DNA of 64,000 nucleotides, taken from NCBI GenBank assembly GCA_910587935.1, contig CAJUNP010000001.1, positions 62,001-126,000 on the forward strand. The letters are read 5' to 3'. Positions 54,705 through 62,600 of this stretch are shown here, piece by piece. Both the position numbers and the translations under genes were made by a program. Origin of the DNA: an uncultured Lachnospiraceae bacterium. Its GTDB lineage: Bacteria > Bacillota > Clostridia > Lachnospirales > Lachnospiraceae. Position 1 is the stretch's first letter. Every line of letters starts with the position of its first letter. Under the pieces are notes generated by a model that saw only the letters and a program-made list of their open reading frames with translations, was not told where the DNA came from and ran no database searches.

Positions 54705-57700
54705 ATGAAAAGAATCCGATTAGTATTATGCGCCTTACTTACGATATCAATGCTTGCGGGAGATATAAGCGTATTGGCGGCAGGCATCATGGAAGCAGAG
54801 GCGACCGTTTCGGGTAACGATGAAGAACCCGGGGATTTGGGAGAAGGTGAAGTCAGCGGTGGAGACATTGTCCTGCCGCAGCCGGATATAACCGTGTCCG
54901 AAAATGAGATAAACGACGTGTCGGGAGGAGATATAACCGTATCCGGCAATGACTGCATAGATCCGGAAGATACGGAATTTCCCGAAGAGGCGGAGACGGC
55001 TTTAAAGGAACTGACGGCTTCGGGATGTATTATGGCGCTGGTTTATCTGACGGATTCTTATCAGGTACGTTCCGAGCCCGATACATCTTCGCAGGCTGTT
55101 GTGGCAGTCAAAAGCGGACAGACGGTTGTTGTAAGAGACGTGAAAGTGACGGAAGGAACGGTATGGTACCGGGCGGAGCTTGACGTAGAAGGAGAGAAGT
55201 ACGAGGGGTATCTGGAAAGGGATTATCTTGCATATTCTGACGGGTATCTGATTCAGTGGGAGGAAGAATATCTGCTGCCCTGGCTGGAAAAAGCGTATAG
55301 CGGGGAAAAGGAAACATTTTCTTTGGAAAACCGCCTTCGTGCCGTACAGAGCAGTGACTCCAGCGGTTACAGGGATATAGACCGGTTTCCCAAGAGCTAT
55401 TGGGGCGCGCTGACCGCCCTCAAAAAGAAATATCCAAAATGGCAGTTTGTTAAAGATGACGTAACCGGTTTAAAGTTTAACGATGTGGTAAACGCGCAGT
55501 ATGGCGAAGAAAGTTATATAACGGCGTCGGCGCCTGAGGCTTACCGGGACCAAAAAGCAGATCGCAGCGGCTGGTATTACGCGTCCAAAGAAGGAATTGC
55601 TTACTATCTGGATCCCAGAAATCATCTTACGGAAAAAGAAATATTTCAATTTGAGCTGCTTTCTTATAATTCCTATTACCATACGGAAGGAATGGTGAAA
55701 AATATTCTGGCGTCTACTTTTATGAAGGGAACGCTTCCAAGGGAAAAAAGGACTTATGCAAGGGCTTTTATGGACATTGCCACTTCCTATAATATGAGTC
55801 CCATATATCTGGCAAACCGTGTGATTGGGGAACAGGGAGCAGCCGGCGGCTCAGCTTTGATTTCCGGTAAATATAAAGATTTTGAGGGATACTATAATCA
55901 TTTTGCATTGTATGCAAGAGGAAGTACCGACAGGGATGTAATTGTTAACGGTTTAAATCATGCCAGAAGCCATGGATGGAATACGGTTTACGGATCTTTG
56001 TCGGGCGGAGCCGTTCAGGTCAACGACGGTTATATCCGGGCAGGACAGAATACTCTGTATTATCAGAAGTTTCAGGTATTCAAAACCAACGCAAGCAATT
56101 TATACGTAAATCAGTACATACAGAATATCCAGGCGCCCGTAAATGAGGGAGCAGCAGCATATAATGCATATAACGGCGCGGGTTTTCTGAATAACGGCTA
56201 TGTATTCCGGATTCCGGTATATGCTTTCATGCCGACAAACAGTCCGGATTCCATCAAAAGTATTACGATCAGTGAAAAAGAACATACCCTGACAATTACG
56301 CAGGAGGAAGTTGACGGAAATCTTAAGGAAAAACAAGAAAGCTTTCAGCTGACTGCGAAGGTGATCGATGAAAACGATGTGGAAAGGTCCGACTATCCGG
56401 TTGAATGGACCAGCAGCAATCCCAAAGTCGCAAAAGTAAAGAACGGTAAAGTTACTTCGGTAATGGGCGGAAAGGCGACTATTACAGCAAAAGCGGGGGA
56501 TAAGACGGCAAAATGTGTGGTTACGGTAAAAGCTCCGTTGTACGGTATGGAAATAATCCCGCCGTCAGGGGAAATATACGTGGGAAATTCCGTTAAGCTG
56601 AATGTTAAATATGTTCCGGCGCATACGTCCGATCCTGTGGAAAAGATGGTCTGGACCAGCAGCAATAAGAAAGTTGCAGTGGTAACGAATGGACTGGTTA
56701 CCGGTATGGGAGCCGGAACAGCCACCGTCACGGCGTCGGTAACGGGAGAAGACGGGAAGCAGTTTTCAGCGGAGTATCGGGTAACGGTCAAAGAATGTGT
56801 CGTTAATTTTTACAGGGATAACGGAACCGTATGGAGTACTTATCAGATGAAATACGGGCAGACTCTGAAAGGCCGCTTTCCGGATGCGGAAAGTCTGGCG
56901 GGACACGGCGAAGATGTTTTTTCCGGCTGGTATACGGAGCCGGGCGGAGTCGGGCGGCTTTGCGGGGAGAGCACCGTGGTGTATGGAAGTATGGATATAT
57001 ATCCGTATTTTATCAGCACCAGACAGGACTTTTTCGTGAAAAACGTAGGCGATCAGGTTTATACCGGGCAGGCCATTAAACCGGAGGTAGAGGTTTACGA
57101 CGGAAAACTTCTGCTTGTAAAAGGGCAGGACTATACCGTAAGTTATTCTAATAACAAGGCTGCAGCCGGGATAGATTCCAAAAAGAAGCCTACGATTATC
57201 GTAAAAGGAAAAGGCAATTATACCGGCACACAGAAAATATATTTCAATATATTAAAAAAGGATATCGGAGAAGCGGATATTACCGCACAGGATCTGCTTT
57301 ATGCTTATACAGGAAATAAGATAAAGCCCGTTCCGGCCGTATACAGGGACGGAAAAAAACTGAAAAAGGGAATCGATTTTACGCTGGAATATTCGGCGGA
57401 AGGAAAGGGCGCGTATATTGCCTCCGGAATCTTTCCGATTGAAATCAAAGGCTGCAGGAATTATACGGGAACGAAACGTATTTATCTTACCATTACGGAT
57501 TTTGTTCCGATGAGCAAGGTTTCTGTGGCAAAAATTAAGAATCAGGAATATGATGAGGGAAAAGAACTTGAACCGGAACTGAAGGTAAAATATAAAGGAA
57601 AAGAGCTGGTACTGGGAGAGGATTATGAAGTGTCCTGGCATAATAACCGTGAGATTGGAACGGCCTCGGTAACCCTTACCGCAATAGAAGACAAGGAAGA

Positions 57701-58967
57701 CGGCATATATAGAGGCTCCAAGACCGTGACTTTTAAGATTACCGGAGTCCCTATGAAGAAAGTGAAAGTCAGCGGTATAAAGGCGCAGACATACAGCGGA
57801 GAGCCCATTACAATTTATAACGGGATGGGTGTAAACAGCGGCTACTTTCCTGATTTTTCCATTACCGGTCCAAACGGGGCCCTAAAGCTGGGAGAAGATT
57901 ATAATATAAGTTATAAAAATAATACGCAGAAAGGAACAGCCACAATTCTTTTTACGGGAATAAAAAAGTATACCGGAACCCTGAAAAAAACTTTTAAGAT
58001 TGCGGCCTACGACCTGAATACGAATCCCAAAGGGTACATATATCTTGAATCTGAAAACCTGGGAGTGCAGGAATATGGCCGGGCAGGTACAAAACCGGGT
58101 GTGAGACTGTATTTCAGAGGCGCGGACGGAAAAGCGGAGCTGTTAAAGGAAAAAGAAGATTATACGCTGACCTATAAAAACAACAAAGATGTGAACGACG
58201 GAAAGAATCCCGATAAGAGACCGACGGTTACGATTAAAGGAAAAGGAAGGTTTAAGGGAACCTGGAAAGAGGCGGCATATTTTTCGATCGGTCCGAAAAA
58301 CATCGGGGCGGCTTATGACAATGGTATCAGTGTGAAAGCGTCGGATTTTGTTTTCACCGAAGGAATCGAAGATTATCCGCCCAAAATCGTGGTTAAGGAT
58401 CAGGGTAAGACCTTAAAAGAAGGAAAGGATTATAAGATTGCGTCCTACAGAATTGTGAATTATAAGGGAAACGGTATTATGAATTATGAGGCGGTGCTGG
58501 AGGCGCTTGAGAAACCGGACGGCAGCAAAGAGTATACCGGAACAAGAACGGTTACTTACAAAGTATACAGCTGTTCCCTTGCGAAGGCGGGTATACGGCT
58601 TACGCCTTCTAAGATCCCTTACGATGATAAAACGGCCAATTCTAAGGAAGGCATATGCCCTGAAGCCGTGGTAACCTACAAAATAAAAAGCGACAGAGAA
58701 GCCGGAATTTTTAATTCGCTTTTTTATGAGAAATATGATACCAAAAACAGGAAGGTGATCGGAAAGGCTAACGGTTCTACCATTGTTTTGAAAAAGGGAG
58801 ATACGGTACTGCTCAAAGAAGACAGGGATTATGTATTCCATGCGGATTCTTATGAAAATAATAAGAAAACGGGGACGGCAAAAGTTACCGTCTACGGAAT
58901 GGAACTGTTTGCCGGGAGCAAAACGGCCAAATACCAAATTACAGGAAGGCCGCTCAGAAAAAGCTGA
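54705..58967 (+). CDS. Secreted SH3b / glucosaminidase-like / Ig-like multidomain protein
   Basis: A 1420-residue exported protein. Residues 1-27 are a signal peptide. Residues 33-82 are a linker with VSGND/VSGGD repeats, and about 115-175 is a bacterial SH3 domain. Residues about 240-510 resemble the N-acetylglucosaminidase (GH73-type) region, with E376 in NRVIGEQG as the candidate catalytic acid and YYNHFALYARG following. Then come two BIG2 Ig-like domains (about 515-608 and 612-697), a Flg_new/InlB-type repeat (about 698-770), and a long series of repeats built on YTGxxI.P...Y..GK.L..G.DY...Y.NN.......I.I.GKG.YTGT. It likely cuts or binds peptidoglycan at the cell surface. No LPXTG sorting signal is visible. 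Confidence 0.88.
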   Translation: MKRIRLVLCALLTISMLAGDISVLAAGIMEAEATVSGNDEEPGDLGEGEVSGGDIVLPQPDITVSENEINDVSGGDITVSGNDCIDPEDTEFPEEAETALKELTASGCIMALVYLTDSYQVRSEPDTSSQAVVAVKSGQTVVVRDVKVTEGTVWYRAELDVEGEKYEGYLERDYLAYSDGYLIQWEEEYLLPWLEKAYSGEKETFSLENRLRAVQSSDSSGYRDIDRFPKSYWGALTALKKKYPKWQFVKDDVTGLKFNDVVNAQYGEESYITASAPEAYRDQKADRSGWYYASKEGIAYYLDPRNHLTEKEIFQFELLSYNSYYHTEGMVKNILASTFMKGTLPREKRTYARAFMDIATSYNMSPIYLANRVIGEQGAAGGSALISGKYKDFEGYYNHFALYARGSTDRDVIVNGLNHARSHGWNTVYGSLSGGAVQVNDGYIRAGQNTLYYQKFQVFKTNASNLYVNQYIQNIQAPVNEGAAAYNAYNGAGFLNNGYVFRIPVYAFMPTNSPDSIKSITISEKEHTLTITQEEVDGNLKEKQESFQLTAKVIDENDVERSDYPVEWTSSNPKVAKVKNGKVTSVMGGKATITAKAGDKTAKCVVTVKAPLYGMEIIPPSGEIYVGNSVKLNVKYVPAHTSDPVEKMVWTSSNKKVAVVTNGLVTGMGAGTATVTASVTGEDGKQFSAEYRVTVKECVVNFYRDNGTVWSTYQMKYGQTLKGRFPDAESLAGHGEDVFSGWYTEPGGVGRLCGESTVVYGSMDIYPYFISTRQDFFVKNVGDQVYTGQAIKPEVEVYDGKLLLVKGQDYTVSYSNNKAAAGIDSKKKPTIIVKGKGNYTGTQKIYFNILKKDIGEADITAQDLLYAYTGNKIKPVPAVYRDGKKLKKGIDFTLEYSAEGKGAYIASGIFPIEIKGCRNYTGTKRIYLTITDFVPMSKVSVAKIKNQEYDEGKELEPELKVKYKGKELVLGEDYEVSWHNNREIGTASVTLTAIEDKEDGIYRGSKTVTFKITGVPMKKVKVSGIKAQTYSGEPITIYNGMGVNSGYFPDFSITGPNGALKLGEDYNISYKNNTQKGTATILFTGIKKYTGTLKKTFKIAAYDLNTNPKGYIYLESENLGVQEYGRAGTKPGVRLYFRGADGKAELLKEKEDYTLTYKNNKDVNDGKNPDKRPTVTIKGKGRFKGTWKEAAYFSIGPKNIGAAYDNGISVKASDFVFTEGIEDYPPKIVVKDQGKTLKEGKDYKIASYRIVNYKGNGIMNYEAVLEALEKPDGSKEYTGTRTVTYKVYSCSLAKAGIRLTPSKIPYDDKTANSKEGICPEAVVTYKIKSDREAGIFNSLFYEKYDTKNRKVIGKANGSTIVLKKGDTVLLKEDRDYVFHADSYENNKKTGTAKVTVYGMELFAGSKTAKYQITGRPLRKS
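56980..58950 (+). repeat. Degenerate tandem protein repeats in the C-terminal half of the 54705 protein
   Basis: At least six units of about 85-110 residues recur after residue 770. Each contains a variant of VY(T/S)G, a LKKGxDYT(V/L)xYxNN core and GxGxYTGT closing. They are protein-level repeats with low DNA identity, so they are old. They resemble the extracellular MBG-like/adhesin repeat modules of gut Firmicutes. Confidence 0.7.
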
Positions 58968-58992
58968 TATCTGAAAGGGAAGTCTTTTGCTG

Positions 58993-59021
58993 TTGATTTT
59001 ATAGGGCATATCAATTATAAT
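58993..59021 (+). promoter_or_regulatory. Predicted promoter of the antisense (antitoxin) RNA
   Basis: TTGATT at 58993-58998, a 17-base spacer and a perfect TATAAT at 59016-59021. It reads right, away from the 54705 gene and into the 3' end of the small toxin gene on the opposite strand. Expected transcript start is near 59028. No coding region of any size follows it before a terminator, so it makes a non-coding RNA. Confidence 0.68.
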
Positions 59022-59043
59022 ATGCTTAACAAGAGAACCGAAA
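59016..59043 (+). repeat. Inverted repeat, left arm (28 bp)
   Basis: This 28-bp element begins with TATAATATGCTTAAC and ends in GAACCGAA plus one base. It matches the reverse complement of 59251-59278 at 25 of 28 positions. It contains the -10 box of the antisense RNA promoter and its first transcribed bases. Confidence 0.85.
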
Positions 59044-59123
59044 GCTAGAAGAAGCCTGGCCGCCGGAAGTGTAGTTTGCTAAAAGTAGCGCCTTAACTTA
59101 TCAGGTCGAGGGCGCTGCTTTTT
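59028..59123 (+). ncRNA. Candidate type I antitoxin RNA, antisense to the Hol_Tox-like mRNA
   Basis: A transcript of about 96 nt is predicted from a TTGATT-17-TATAAT promoter to a GC-rich hairpin followed by five T residues. It lies opposite the last 45 bases of the 40-codon toxin gene and the 3' untranslated part beyond it. Promoter, length, terminator and overlap with the 3' end of the toxin mRNA match antisense antitoxins such as SR4 of the bsrG system. It should block toxin translation or trigger decay of the mRNA by base pairing. The ends are predicted from sequence only. Confidence 0.7.
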
Positions 59124-59201
59124 ACGTTTGATGTGTAATGCAAGAGTTACAACCGTACAAAGCATAATTACAAAAGTGAATAAATCGCTATATGTAACCA
59201 T
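59079..59201 (-). CDS. Putative holin-like toxin (Hol_Tox-type small membrane peptide)
   Basis: A 40-residue peptide starting MVTYSDLFTFVIMLCTVV and ending in a strongly basic tail (KRKKQRPRPDKLRR). One membrane helix spans residues about 7-24. The N-terminus MVTYSDLF and size match the putative holin-like toxin family of Bacillota, whose members are toxins of type I systems and act by disturbing the cell membrane. The start (59201-59199) is preceded by AAGGAAGGGGGG, a very strong ribosome binding site. It reads against both neighbouring genes. A non-coding RNA promoter and terminator lie on the opposite strand over its 3' end. Confidence 0.8.
   Translation of the reverse strand: MVTYSDLFTFVIMLCTVVTLALHIKRKKQRPRPDKLRRYF
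59085..59123 (+). terminator. Rho-independent terminator of the antisense RNA
   Basis: GTAGCGCC (59085-59092) pairs with GGCGCTGC (59111-59118) over 8 bp with one G-T pair, around an 18-base loop, followed by TTTTT (59119-59123). The hairpin lies inside the toxin coding region on the other strand, so both strands use this sequence. Confidence 0.75.
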
Positions 59202-59205
59202 TGGC

Positions 59206-59240
59206 ACCAGCCCCCCTTCCTTAAGTATCCGGCAGCTGGC
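59206..59240 (-). promoter_or_regulatory. Possible hairpin around the toxin ribosome binding site
   Basis: On the - strand, GCCAGC (59240-59235) can pair with GCTGGT (59211-59206), enclosing a 23-base loop that contains the AAGGAAGGGG ribosome binding region. Such structures keep type I toxin mRNAs poorly translated until they are processed. The stem is short, so this is only a possibility. Confidence 0.35.
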
Positions 59241-59250
59241 ATAATCGCCC

Positions 59251-59278
59251 CTTCGGTTCCCTGGTTAAGCATATTATA
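59251..59278 (-). repeat. Inverted repeat, right arm, with the -10 box of the toxin gene
   Basis: This is the inverted copy of 59016-59043. Read on the - strand it starts with a perfect TATAAT (59278-59273), so toxin transcription should begin near 59266, giving a leader of about 65 bases. No good -35 box is placed 16-18 bases upstream, so the toxin promoter looks weaker than that of the antisense RNA. Confidence 0.75.
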
Positions 59279-59426
59279 TTTTCAAGGTTCGCAGATCCTG
59301 AGAAAGATCTCCTGCGGGGTTATTCTCCGGCATTTGGTTCTTTTTTGCGCTTGTTCTATACTTTTCTTTGTTAATTAATTTAAGTCTTTTAAGCGCAATT
59401 TGTAGATCCTCCTTAAATAAATCCAT
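59274..59426 (-). CDS. Small open frame of 50 codons, doubtful
   Basis: MDLFKEDLQIALKRLKLINK begins a charged, helix-forming 50-residue peptide that I do not recognise. It ends with a TAA that overlaps the -10 box of the toxin promoter. Its ATG lacks a clear ribosome binding site, though an AAGGAGG lies inside it (59414-59408) ahead of a possible ATT start. TTGACA (59444-59439) with TTTATT 17 bases on could be a promoter. It may be a real small protein upstream of the toxin or chance. The remaining part of the gap up to 59520 shows nothing else. Confidence 0.3.
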   Translation of the reverse strand: MDLFKEDLQIALKRLKLINKEKYRTSAKKNQMPENNPAGDLSQDLRTLKI

Positions 59427-59579
59427 GGATTCCCACTCTGTCAAACATTATTTATAAGAAAGTCTCACAAATGGTAACAGGAATGACAAATTTTAAGACC
59501 AGCCAAGATAAACAATATCCGTGTTTTGTGATACATTAAAAGATATAGTTTTAAGGAAAACTTAAGACACCACATATTG

Positions 59580-59585
59580 TATAAT
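59580..59585 (+). promoter_or_regulatory. Possible -10 box for the LRR protein gene
   Basis: A perfect TATAAT lies 84 bases before the start of the LRR protein gene. No convincing -35 box is at the normal distance, so a promoter here is likely but its strength or sigma factor is open. The leader ends in GAGGAGG seven bases before the ATG. Confidence 0.4.
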
Positions 59586-59668
59586 TCTGCGATAAATGAT
59601 AAACTCATTTTATATATGGTTAATAAAGCTAAGGACAAGGGTCAGTTTGGCGCTGAGGAGGAATGGCA

Positions 59669-62600
59669 ATGAAGGGAAAACAGATTTTGGCAATGGCATT
59701 ATGCCTGATTCTTACGGTCGGAACGGTAGGATTTAATTCTAATGCCGGCGGTATTACAGAGCCTGATATGCAAATATCGGAACTGTCCGTATCAGATAAT
59801 TCTGTGTCGGATAATACGGTATCAGATAATGAAACGCCTGATAATACGGTATCGGATAATACAAATCCGGGCGGTACGGTATCGGATAATGAAACTCCGG
59901 ATGAAACGGTTTCCGGCAACGAAACTCCGGATGAGACCGTATCGGGCAACGAAACTCCGGACGAAACGGTTTCCGGCAATGAACCGGGGGACGGTTCAGG
60001 AACAGATGAGGAAGAGAAAGATACGGTCATCGAGGCAGGAGGAGTCAAGTATACGGTTAATAAAGACGGTGTGCTGATCGGATGTGAGAATGCGCAGGGC
60101 AATATTTCCATTCCCGAGTGTGTTGTAGCAATCGGAGAGGGAGTGTTCCGCGATAACAGCAAAATTACTTCGGTTATTTATCCTAAGGGACTGGAGAGAA
60201 TTGAGGCGGGCGCTTTTGAAAACTGTAAGGCATTGTTTATGTTTTACACCAGGGACAGCGATTATTCAAAGCTTACGGAAATCGGCGACGCTGCGTTCAA
60301 AAATTGTACCGCGTTAAAATACTTTACGAATGCGCAGAATTTTGTATTTTCGGATAGTGTGACCAGACTGGGGAATTACGTTTTTCAGGGGTGTACTTCC
60401 TTAAAATCCGTAACGCTTCCCAAAAAGCTGGCTATGATGGGAGTCGGAGTTTTTAAGGATTGTACATACCTTACTGATATTGTGTTTTCGCCTAACTATC
60501 CTACGGTACCGGAGAATAGCTTTTCCGGCTGTCTGCACTTAACGTCCATTACCTGGAAAAGTATTACGAAAATTGAGGCCAATGCTTTCCGGGGATGCGC
60601 TTCGGAATTATATTATCTGGAATTGCCGGGAAGCATTACGACGGTAAAAAAAGGTGCGTTTGAGGAATGTGTAAGACTTAAATCAGTCGTGATTTATAAT
60701 GATAATATTGACCTGGAGGTTGATTCCTTTTCCGAAAAGTATTCTTTTACAATGTACGCCAATGCGGGAAGCCAGGCGCAGTACTATGCAAGAGGCTATG
60801 ACAATATTAAGTTTGTGGACCTGAAGGGAAAAACAATAGCGACGGAAAAATACAAAATTGTTCAGGATAATCTGGCGGCGTCGGATGTAACCGCGTATGT
60901 TTACACCCAGACAATTGAAAACGGGGTGGAAAAGAATGTGGAGACCAAAACCGCAGTGAAGGGAACCAAGCTGTATGTACAGCTTACGATTCCGGAGGGA
61001 CGGCAGCTGGTGGCAGGAACTTTTAAAGCCAACGGAGTACCGCTGACTTATGTAAAGGACAATGTTTACAGTTTTATACAGGGAATCGGCGATACCTGGC
61101 TGACCGCGGAGTTCGAGAGGACGAGCTATACAGAGGTTCTTACGGATCTTCGGGCGGAGACCTCCGATGACATATCGAAAGGGATGAAAGCGGGACAGAC
61201 CACACAGATATACCTTTTTTCCAGCAATCCGGATGTGGAGGCTCCGTTAAAGCTGTCGCGTTTCATATTAAAAAGCGATAATACAAAAGTTGTAAAGGTA
61301 TCTTCTACAGGATTGATTACAGCGGTAGGGAAAGGAACTGCTTCCGTAGGAATTTATCAGAAGGATAAAAAGGGCGAGGCAATAAAGCCTGGAATCGAAC
61401 TGGAGATAACGGTTGCCGCGTCCAGGGTTTCGGAAATTGATTTATATTTAAGCGATTACGACGAAAAAAAGGTAACGGTCGGAGAACTTACGGACGGTAA
61501 GCAGCTGCTTTTGTCGGAGAAGGATGTGTGGAGTTCGGCAGTCAAAATTCAGGTAAAGGCAAACGGCTATGACGAGGAGGGAAGCCGGCTGGAAGCCGCA
61601 TATAAATGGTCAACCAGTGATTCCACAATTGCAAAGCTTGAGAAAACCTCTACACCGGCCGGAAACGCTTCCAATACGATTACGGTGCAGAAAGGCGCGG
61701 CGGGAGAAGCAACCGTGACGGTAGAGGCGCAGGACGGATCGAAACGGAAGAGCTATCTCAGGATTTGCGTTCAGGACGGGACTCCTACCTTAAAAGTTGA
61801 GAATAAGGAATTTAATTCTTATTTGGCGGAGCCCTTTGTATTTTATCTGCTGGAAGCATATGGAGATACGGTTGACAGCGATACGGTTGAGATTGAGGAA
61901 AAAAGCGCCGATACGGGAGAGGGAGAACAGCCCAGTTCAGGCAGAAAATTTAAACTGGTTAACGGCGGAAACGGAAAATATGTGATTTCCGCGCGCAGCG
62001 ACGGGCAGGTTATTCCGGAAGGCGAATATAAGTTTAAGCTTAAAGGAAGAACCAGGGGACTGATTCTATTTAACTTCGATTTAACGTTTACGGTTAAGAA
62101 TTCCCTGCCGTCGGCTAAAGTAAAACAAACCGGCAAGATTAACTTGTTTTATACGAACGAAGTGGAGGGCCAGGCCGTTAAAACAGCGGTTTCGGGAATC
62201 GGTAAGAATGTAATAGATTCCTATGCGTTGGAACCCTTAAAGGGCTCCAATGCACAGCAGCAGGAAGATTATGACCGTTTTACGGAGAACTTCCAGATTG
62301 ACGAACACGGTGTGATAACCCGAAAAGCGGATCAGATCGGAAAATATGAATACGGAAAAAACAAAGGCAAAGCGGTTACAAAAGGGTATCTTGTTCTGCA
62401 CTTCAAAGGATACAGGGCGGACGCGGTAAAAAAGATTACCATTACGGTTCCTGTTAATACCGCAAAACCTGCGCTGATACTCAGCAAGACCCAGGCGGTT
62501 TACAATTCCCAGAAGCAGTCGGATGCCCTGAATGAAGCAAGAGTACAGCTTTTAGATAAAAAAACGAAAAAAGCGGTTAACCTGGAGGAAGGGTATACGG

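Noticed and set aside
59005..59026. GCATAT/ATATGC palindrome after the 54705 gene as its terminator
   Set aside because: It is AT-rich with no T tract, and it overlaps the -10 box of the antisense RNA promoter, which explains it better.
59786..59983. Regular 30-base repeats considered as CRISPR or minisatellite
   Set aside because: Units are contiguous without spacers and in frame, encoding TVSGNETPDE; they are a coding repeat.
59629..60162. - strand frame of about 177 codons over the VSDN/VSGN repeat
   Set aside because: It mirrors the codon-repeat structure of the + strand linker, which sits after a signal peptide and leads into LRR_5 repeats, so only the + strand is real.
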